Of a stretch of 11,665 nucleotides of DNA, positions 6,716-11,665 are shown one piece after another (within the stretch, counting starts at the first letter, position 1; each line of letters starts with the position of its first letter). The position numbers were made by a program, and so were the translations under genes. Below the pieces are notes generated by a model, which had not been told where the DNA came from, made no database searches, and was given only the letters and a program-made list of their open reading frames with translations. The stretch is from Deltaproteobacteria bacterium (GTDB lineage Bacteria > Desulfobacterota > DSM-4660 > Desulfatiglandales > HGW-15): the NCBI GenBank assembly GCA_019307805.1, contig JAFDIX010000042.1, positions 1 to 11,665 of the forward strand. Reading direction: 5' to 3'.

Positions 6716-8041
6716 ATGGCGTTAAGCAACAGGAAGTATCTCGTAGACATCATTCTCATTTCCCTACTGATGGTTACCGTCCTCTTTTTTCAGGGGAACA
6801 GGGGACAGGTGAGTGCCGACACCAAGGACATATACAAAAATATCGAGGTTTTTACAGAAGTTCTTCGACAAATCGAAGAAAACTATGTGGAGCCTCAGGA
6901 CTCCCAAAAACTTATCTATGGCGCCATCAAGGGAATGGTGCAAAGCCTTGATCCCCATTCGTCCTTTATGACCAAGCAGGAGCACCGGGATTTGATGATA
7001 GAGACAAAGGGGAGCTTTTCCGGAGTCGGAATTGAAATAAGCATGCGGGACAATGTGCTCACGGTAGTGGCACCCATAGAGGGTACCCCTGCCTACGAGG
7101 CTGGGATAAAATCGGGAGACAAGATCATCAAAATCGGCAAAAAATCCACCCGGGGCATGGGCCTCACGGATGCGGTAAAAAATATCAGAGGGAAAAAAGG
7201 AACCAAAGTCAAACTGACTATCGCGCGCAAAGGTGAAGAAAAGCCCATTGAATTTGTCATTACACGCGATGTCATTCCTCTCAAGAGCGTTCGCAGTCTT
7301 TTGCTTGCTCCGGATATCGCCTATCTGCGAATTTCCAATTTCCAGAGCAAGACGGCCAGGGATTTGTCTGCCGCCCTGAAGAAGATAGAAAAGGACCATA
7401 AACTGAAGGGCTTGATACTTGATCTGAGGAATAATCCCGGCGGATTGTTGTCCCAGGCCATAGAGGTCGCGGACCTGTTTCTCGACTCAGGAATTATCGT
7501 CACCACCAAAGGCAGGAATGCATCTCAGGATATGCAGGTCGCGGCTAAGAAAAATGACATTGAGGGAAATTATCCTATAGTGGTCCTGGTAAACGGTGGC
7601 AGCGCCAGTGCTTCTGAAATTGTTGCCGGTGCCCTTCAGGACAACAAAAAAGCCCTGCTGCTGGGGACAAAGACATTTGGCAAAGGGTCTGTCCAGACCA
7701 TACTGCCTTTGTCAGACGGATCCGGATTGCGTTTGACGACGGCAAGATATTATACCCCAAGTGGAAAATCCATTCAGTCGAGCGGTATCACTCCGGATAT
7801 CGAGGTGGAATATATCCCCCCGAAGAAAGAGGGGGAGAAGAGGAAACCAAAGTTTATCCGGGAAAAGGATCTCAAGGGCCACATGGAGAATGATACCCAG
7901 GCAAAGGAGTCGAAAAAACCCGAAGAGAATGAGAAAGACAGTAGAATAAAGAAAATCCTGGAAAAGGACAATCAGGTTGTCCAGGCCATGCAATTGCTCA
8001 AGACCTGGAATATTTTTTCACAGATAAAGACCGGGCAATAG
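6716..8041 (+). CDS. ctpA: Carboxy-terminal processing protease, S41 family (CtpA)
   Basis: 441 aa from ATG 6716, chosen because AGGAG (6704-6708) lies 7 bp upstream and the protein then starts with a membrane anchor/signal (YLVDIILISLLMVTVLFF, ~8-25); a GTG at 6665 and an ATG at 6692 in frame lack this support. Domains: N-terminal helical part (~36-95, with LDPHSSFM), PDZ domain (~100-185, GVGIEI...IEGTPAYEAGIKSGDKI), S41 protease core (~186-375). The likely Ser-Lys dyad is S298 in GGSASASEI and K323 in TFGKGSVQT, spaced 25 residues as in known CTPs. The tail (~380-425) is rich in Lys and Glu. CTPs cleave or degrade periplasmic proteins from the C-terminus after PDZ recognition; in Pseudomonas a CtpA removes cell-wall cross-link hydrolases. 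Its place after the EnvC-like gene suggests a similar limit on hydrolysis here, which is inference. Confidence 0.93.
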   Translation: MALSNRKYLVDIILISLLMVTVLFFQGNRGQVSADTKDIYKNIEVFTEVLRQIEENYVEPQDSQKLIYGAIKGMVQSLDPHSSFMTKQEHRDLMIETKGSFSGVGIEISMRDNVLTVVAPIEGTPAYEAGIKSGDKIIKIGKKSTRGMGLTDAVKNIRGKKGTKVKLTIARKGEEKPIEFVITRDVIPLKSVRSLLLAPDIAYLRISNFQSKTARDLSAALKKIEKDHKLKGLILDLRNNPGGLLSQAIEVADLFLDSGIIVTTKGRNASQDMQVAAKKNDIEGNYPIVVLVNGGSASASEIVAGALQDNKKALLLGTKTFGKGSVQTILPLSDGSGLRLTTARYYTPSGKSIQSSGITPDIEVEYIPPKKEGEKRKPKFIREKDLKGHMENDTQAKESKKPEENEKDSRIKKILEKDNQVVQAMQLLKTWNIFSQIKTGQ

Positions 8042-8098
8042 GCCGATATAACCAAATGGGAGGGAACGTTTTATTTCCCTTTTCCTTCGGTTTGCAGG

Positions 8099-9265
8099 AT
8101 GACCACGAAAAAAAAGAAAAAAGGACCCAGGGCAAGGTCGATCATGGTTCCCTTTCTTGTCATTGCCCTGGTCCTTGGCCTGATCTTCCTCTACCATCGT
8201 ATTCACAATTCCCGTGAACCGGTCTCCCCCCCTTTCGAAGAGATGCACCTGTCCCATTCCGCTTTCCGTTCTAAAATCGGCGACATTGAGAGTGCTATTT
8301 ATGAAAGCCTCTACCAGGGGCGGGTTCCGGAGAGCGGTATTTTTTTCTCGGCCGTTGAGCCACGGTTTGAACAGGGGAACCACTGGGACTTTACAGAGAT
8401 CCTCATCAAGGTAGCAGAAAAAAACGCTCTGGATCAACTCAATGGCCATATCACCCGGGCACTGGATAATCTGAAACCGGGTGTCACACATCAAAGTGAG
8501 GAGGTCTCGCCGGGTGAAATACTGTGCCATGTATTCGCCCAGGGTTTTTATACACACAGAATAAAAATGAGCTCCAATGAGGGGTTTCAAAAACGCCCCT
8601 CCAAATTGCCCAGGATCTCCATTATTATTGATGACCTGGGGTATGACCTTGAAATTGTCCGGCGGTTCCTGGAGTTGGATTTGCAACTCAGCCTCTCGAT
8701 CCTTCCCCTGGCCCCCCACACGGATGCCATTGTGAAGGAGGGGCACAAAAAAAACTTTGAATTGATGCTTCATTTGCCCATGGAACCCGAGAATTTTCCT
8801 GCACTCAATCCCGGTCCGGGAGCCCTGTTTGCAGACATGAAAGATGACGAGATACGGCGGATTATTGAATCACATCTGAAGCGGGTCACTGGTGCGCGGG
8901 GAGTGAACAACCACATGGGGTCTCATTTCACACAAAATCGGAATAAAATGACGGTTGTTTTGGGCGAGTTGAAGAAGAAAAATTTGTTTTATATAGACAG
9001 CCGAACCACCAAAGAAACCGTGGCCTTTATCCTTGCAAGAGAGATGGGCGTGCCAACGGCAAACCGGAATGTTTTCCTGGACAACGACCTCTCACCCAAG
9101 GCACTGAGGTTCCAGATGCAACGCCTCATGGGTATGGCAAGAACTTCGGGCACGGCCATAGGAATCGGCCATCCCCATGAAAAGACCCTGGAGTTGCTCA
9201 AGGCCTATGTGCCCAAGATAAAAAGTGAGTTTCAGGTGGTTCGAGCAGCTGATCTGGCGGGATGA
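8099..9265 (+). CDS. yibQ: Divergent polysaccharide deacetylase family protein (YibQ-like)
   Basis: 388 aa. A Lys-rich start (TTKKKKKGPRAR) and one hydrophobic segment (about 15-33, IMVPFLVIALVLGLIFLY) indicate an inner-membrane anchor with the bulk in the periplasm. Residues ~50-165 are a linker domain without recognised motif. From ~170 the 'divergent polysaccharide deacetylase' domain (Polysacc_deac_2) is clear: ISIIIDDLGYD with D178/D179, LSILPLAPHTD, ELMLHLPMEP, GVNNHMGSHFT with H272 and H276, YIDSRTT, and IGIGHPHEKT with H358/H360. These Asp/His residues are in the positions expected for a metal-dependent NodB-like deacetylase, but the substrate of the family is not known. It lies 57 bp after ctpA; the envC-ctpA-yibQ order is known from other proteobacteria. 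The start at 8099 has no good ribosome site; ATG 8144 is an alternative that would shorten the basic N-terminus. The 8041-8098 spacer has only a weak 6-bp hairpin (8061-8080). Confidence 0.88.
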   Translation: MTTKKKKKGPRARSIMVPFLVIALVLGLIFLYHRIHNSREPVSPPFEEMHLSHSAFRSKIGDIESAIYESLYQGRVPESGIFFSAVEPRFEQGNHWDFTEILIKVAEKNALDQLNGHITRALDNLKPGVTHQSEEVSPGEILCHVFAQGFYTHRIKMSSNEGFQKRPSKLPRISIIIDDLGYDLEIVRRFLELDLQLSLSILPLAPHTDAIVKEGHKKNFELMLHLPMEPENFPALNPGPGALFADMKDDEIRRIIESHLKRVTGARGVNNHMGSHFTQNRNKMTVVLGELKKKNLFYIDSRTTKETVAFILAREMGVPTANRNVFLDNDLSPKALRFQMQRLMGMARTSGTAIGIGHPHEKTLELLKAYVPKIKSEFQVVRAADLAG

Positions 9266-9334
9266 TAAATAGCTCTCAGCTTGCTTGATGGTACAGAATC
9301 CTCACACATCTTTTTATTCGCCTTCGCCAGAATA

Positions 9335-9354
9335 CCCTGTAGCTTGCTACAGGG
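9335..9354. repeat. Hairpin 1 of the structured repeat
   Basis: CCCTGTAGCTTGCTACAGGG is a perfect 8-bp stem with a CTTG loop. It is preceded by ATA and followed by A, as is hairpin 2, so each is part of a 24-nt unit repeated 95 bp apart. Confidence 0.85.
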
Positions 9355-9372
9355 ATGATGGCGTGGCGAACC

Positions 9373-9414
9373 GCGCCGAAGCTCTTTAGAGCGAAGGCGG
9401 GTTGGCTTCGGCGC
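9373..9414. repeat. Central long stem-loop of the structured repeat
   Basis: GCGCCGAAGC (9373-9382) is the exact reverse complement of GCTTCGGCGC (9405-9414), giving a GC-rich 10-bp stem around a 22-nt loop. The loop side can instead pair GCTCT with AGAGC or with the upstream CGCCTTCGC. Confidence 0.8.
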
Positions 9415-9429
9415 AATTCCGCTTTGATA

Positions 9430-9449
9430 CCCCGCAGCTTGCTGCGGGG
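9430..9449. repeat. Hairpin 2 of the structured repeat
   Basis: CCCCGCAGCTTGCTGCGGGG is a perfect 8-bp stem with the same CTTG loop as hairpin 1. All four differences from hairpin 1 are in two base pairs (T-A to C-G twice), so the stem is preserved. Confidence 0.85.
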
Positions 9450-9456
9450 AGCTTCA

Positions 9457-9484
9457 TTGTAAAACGGTAAAACGGTATTATAAA
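9457..9484 (+). promoter_or_regulatory. Candidate promoter of the DegT-type aminotransferase gene
   Basis: TTGTAA (9457-9462), a 16-bp spacer and TATAAA (9479-9484) lie at the right distance before the AGGAGG ribosome site (9501-9506) and TTG start. The spacer contains the tandem AAAACGGT units. An overlapping TATTAT (9476-9481) could also serve as -10. Confidence 0.4.
9461..9476 (+). repeat. Two tandem 8-bp units AAAACGGT
   Basis: AAAACGGT is present twice in direct succession between hairpin 2 and the aminotransferase gene, inside the candidate promoter spacer. It may be an operator-like tandem site or a replication slip; the sequence alone does not decide. Confidence 0.6.
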
Positions 9485-9512
9485 TATTAAGTGTTTGCAA
9501 AGGAGGGTTGCA

Positions 9513-10676
9513 TTGAAAGTCCCATTGCTTGATTTGAAAAGGCAGTTCGAAGGCATAAAAGACGAAATCATGGCGGCGACTGAGGAGGTATATCAGTCTC
9601 AGCAATTTATTCTCGGACCAAAGGTGGCCGAATTAGAGGACAATGTGGCCACCTATTGTAAAGGTAAATACGCGGTCGGGGTCTCATCAGGAACAGATGC
9701 CCTCCTGATTTCCCTGATGGCAGCGGGGGTTGGGATTGGAGATGTGGTGGTCACGACGCCCTACACCTTTTTTGCCACTGTTGGTGCCATTGTGAGGGTC
9801 GGGGCCCAACCCCTGTTCGTGGACATTGATTCAAAGACCTACAATATGGACCCTGGGAAACTGGAAGATGCCCTGTCAGCCCTTGGTGAGCAGGAAAGAT
9901 CCAGGGTAAAGGCCGTTATACCCATCCATCTCTACGGCCAGTGCGCGGATATGGAACCCATATTAAAGATTGCAGAGCACTACGGTTTGGCCGTGGTTGA
10001 GGATGCTGCACAGGCCATCGGCGCGGAATACCAGTTCCAGGATGGTAGGGTCAAAAAGGCGGGCGCCATGGGAAGCTATGGGTGTTTTTCCTTCTATCCC
10101 ACTAAGAATCTGGGCGCTGCGGGTGAGGGAGGGATGGTCGTAACCCAGGATGAGACAACCTATAACCATTTGAAAATACTACGCAACCATGGTGATATAA
10201 AGCGTTACGAACACGGTTTTGTTGGGGGAAATTTCAGGCTCCATGCGATTCAGGCCGCGGTTCTCATTATCAAACTCAAATATCTGGATGAATGGACAAA
10301 CCAAAGAATTGCCAATGCGAATAGTTATAGGAATGCTTTCAAGGAAGCCGGTCTGGACAATATCCTGCTCCCCGTTGAAAAGGAAAAAAGACACGTCTAT
10401 CACCAGTTTGTCCTGCGGGTCGAAAAGGGGAGGGACCGGCTGAAGGCCTTTCTCAATGAAAATGATATCGGTTGCGAGGTGTATTATCCGGTTCCGCTCC
10501 ATATGCAGGCATGTTTCCGGCATATGAATTATGCTCCGGAGGATTTTCCCGAGTCAAAAAAAGCGGCCCTTGAGACCCTTGCGTTGCCCATTTATCCGGA
10601 ACTCGGCAACGAAGAGATATATTATGTTGTTGACAATATTAAAAAATTCATGAAAATAGAGAAAAAAGAAGGTTGA
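9513..10676 (+). CDS. DegT/DnrJ/EryC1/StrS-family PLP aminotransferase
   Basis: 387 aa with the preferred TTG start at 9513: AGGAGG (9501-9506) lies 6 bp before it, and the protein then begins MKVPLLDLKRQFEGIKDEI, the usual family N-terminus; an earlier in-frame TTG at 9495 overlaps the ribosome site. Family motifs are complete: GVSSGTDALLISL, VVTTPYTFFATVGAI, FVDIDSKTYNMDP, IPIHLYGQ, VVEDAAQAIGA with D164 contacting the PLP ring nitrogen, FYPTKNLGAAGEGG with K198 as the PLP Schiff-base lysine, LRNHGD, and GGNFRLHAIQAAVL. Such enzymes transaminate keto-sugar nucleotides to amino sugars for O-antigen, capsule or glycan synthesis. The exact sugar cannot be read from the sequence, and no other sugar-nucleotide gene is near. 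It stands between the structured repeat and the rRNA operon, apparently as its own transcription unit. No terminator is visible after the stop. Confidence 0.92.
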   Translation: MKVPLLDLKRQFEGIKDEIMAATEEVYQSQQFILGPKVAELEDNVATYCKGKYAVGVSSGTDALLISLMAAGVGIGDVVVTTPYTFFATVGAIVRVGAQPLFVDIDSKTYNMDPGKLEDALSALGEQERSRVKAVIPIHLYGQCADMEPILKIAEHYGLAVVEDAAQAIGAEYQFQDGRVKKAGAMGSYGCFSFYPTKNLGAAGEGGMVVTQDETTYNHLKILRNHGDIKRYEHGFVGGNFRLHAIQAAVLIIKLKYLDEWTNQRIANANSYRNAFKEAGLDNILLPVEKEKRHVYHQFVLRVEKGRDRLKAFLNENDIGCEVYYPVPLHMQACFRHMNYAPEDFPESKKAALETLALPIYPELGNEEIYYVVDNIKKFMKIEKKEG

Positions 10677-10677
10677 G

Positions 10678-10736
10678 AAAAAACTTTTAAAAAACTTTAA
10701 AAAGTGCTTGACATGAATGCCTCATAAGGTTAACTT
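10678..10736 (+). promoter_or_regulatory. rRNA operon promoter with A/T-rich upstream element
   Basis: A perfect -35 TTGACA (10708-10713) is followed after 17 bp by TAACTT (10731-10736) as the likely -10. Directly upstream, 10678-10704 is almost only A and T in A-tracts and T-tracts (AAAAAACTTT twice), as expected of an UP element bound by the RNA polymerase alpha subunit. It begins right after the aminotransferase stop. The leader from ~10743 to the 16S start is about 145 nt. Confidence 0.65.
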
Positions 10737-10740
10737 ACGG

Positions 10741-10755
10741 GTTCCCTTGCGGAAC
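10741..10755 (+). other. Leader hairpin near the rRNA transcription start
   Basis: GTTCC (10741-10745) and GGAAC (10751-10755) pair around a CTTGC loop at the very start of the predicted leader transcript. Role unknown; it may stabilise the leader. Confidence 0.4.
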
Positions 10756-10802
10756 GAATCATTGTCTTACACCGAAGGGAAATGGCAGTTGTAACGATCA
10801 TT

Positions 10803-10815
10803 TGCTCTTTGAAAA
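10803..10815 (+). promoter_or_regulatory. boxA antitermination element of the rRNA leader
   Basis: TGCTCTTTGAAAA matches the boxA core TGCTCTTT of rRNA leaders, about 74 nt before the 16S start. boxA RNA is bound by NusB/NusE to make rRNA transcription resistant to Rho. Confidence 0.8.
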
Positions 10816-10867
10816 CTAAATAGTGATATCGCTGTAGGCCCTTTTATAGTTGCATAGTTGTAAAAAC

Positions 10868-10881
10868 GGGTCGCAAGACCC
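10868..10881 (+). other. GNRA-tetraloop hairpin just before 16S rRNA
   Basis: GGGTC (10868-10872) and GACCC (10877-10881) pair around the stable tetraloop GCAA, ending 7 nt before the predicted mature 5' end. It may help 16S folding or processing. Confidence 0.5.
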
Positions 10882-10888
10882 ATGAGTT

Positions 10889-11665
<777 letters not shown>

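Larger units (their letters stand above)
9319..9458. repeat. Composite structured intergenic repeat (REP/BIME-like)
   Basis: The 247-bp spacer between yibQ and the aminotransferase gene is mostly filled by inverted repeats. Two similar 20-nt hairpins (9335-9354 and 9430-9449) flank a 10-bp stem (9373-9382 with 9405-9414). In addition CGCCTTCGC (9319-9327) is complementary to GCGAAGGCG (9391-9399), and GCTCT/AGAGC (9381-9385, 9388-9392) gives a small inner hairpin, so alternative folds compete. No protein-coding evidence is seen; open frames through it are short and on the wrong strand. This looks like a mobile or dispersed palindromic repeat of the kind mobilised by RAYT-type transposases, or a structured RNA end. 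I have the impression that the CAGCTTGCTG hairpin recurs in deltaproteobacterial genomes, but this was not checked. Confidence 0.7.

Noticed and set aside
6764..7399. 211-codon open frame antisense to ctpA
   Set aside because: Lies wholly opposite a protease with PDZ domain and catalytic dyad; no ribosome site and no recognisable protein features.
8061..8085. Rho-independent terminator between ctpA and yibQ (AGGGAA/TTCCCT stem)
   Set aside because: The stem is only 6 bp with an 8-nt loop and is followed by a mixed pyrimidine run rather than a clean T tract; too weak to call.
8018..8773. 251-codon open frame antisense to the yibQ-like gene
   Set aside because: Opposite strand of a convincing deacetylase-family gene; no family resemblance in its own frame.
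9319..9458. CRISPR array
   Set aside because: Only two similar hairpins 95 bp apart, with a structured and not spacer-like interval, and no cas gene in the window.
9276..9605. Antisense open frames across the structured repeat (containing APRSKLRGIK- or PAASCGVSK-like peptides)
   Set aside because: These peptides are translations of the palindromic repeat, not protein conservation; the frames also run into the aminotransferase gene on the other strand.

Overview
The window looks like a chromosomal segment of a Gram-negative bacterium. The right end is the first ~777 nt of a 16S rRNA whose signature stretches look deltaproteobacterial (Desulfobacterota, in the range of sulfate reducers and relatives). 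That placement is from memory and was not checked by alignment. The cell-envelope genes (TolC-type outer-membrane protein, FtsEX, EnvC, periplasmic CtpA, YibQ) fit a diderm cell. Every convincing gene is on the + strand.

Layout. (1) 1-897: the 3' end of a GNAT acetyltransferase, then a small protein resembling a macro domain. (2) 904-2314: a complete ISL3-family insertion sequence of 1395 bp with perfect 23-bp terminal inverted repeats, one intact DDE transposase and a perfect 8-bp target duplication. It sits a few bases after the macro-like gene and just before the promoter region of the next operon. (3) 2440-9265: a co-directional envelope/cell-division cluster of TolC-family protein, FtsE, FtsX, EnvC-type LytM protein, CtpA-type S41 protease and YibQ-type divergent polysaccharide deacetylase. 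(4) 9266-9500: a gene-free spacer with an elaborate structured repeat. Two 20-nt hairpins differ from each other only by two compensated base pairs and flank a 10-bp stem. (5) 9513-10676: a DegT/DnrJ/EryC1/StrS-type PLP sugar aminotransferase that probably starts at TTG. (6) 10677-11665: rRNA promoter with an A/T-rich upstream tract, a leader with boxA, and a partial 16S rRNA.

How the genes fit together. FtsE (ATPase) and FtsX (membrane subunit) form the divisome ABC complex whose known partner is EnvC, a coiled-coil protein with a catalytically degenerate LytM domain that activates septal amidases. Here all three are consecutive, so the ATPase, transducer and periplasmic effector are probably made together. 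CtpA and YibQ follow EnvC, as they do in several proteobacteria. CtpA could limit cell-wall hydrolase activity by proteolysis. The role of YibQ is unknown. The TolC-family gene at the front of the cluster has no membrane-fusion or RND partner in the window.

I saw no CRISPR array, toxin-antitoxin pair, phage gene or clear defence system. The observations most worth a second look are the covarying hairpin repeat at 9319-9458, the apparent 2-nt deletion in a highly conserved stretch of the 16S rRNA, the intact and apparently recent ISL3 insertion, and the TolC-FtsEX-EnvC-CtpA-YibQ gene order.
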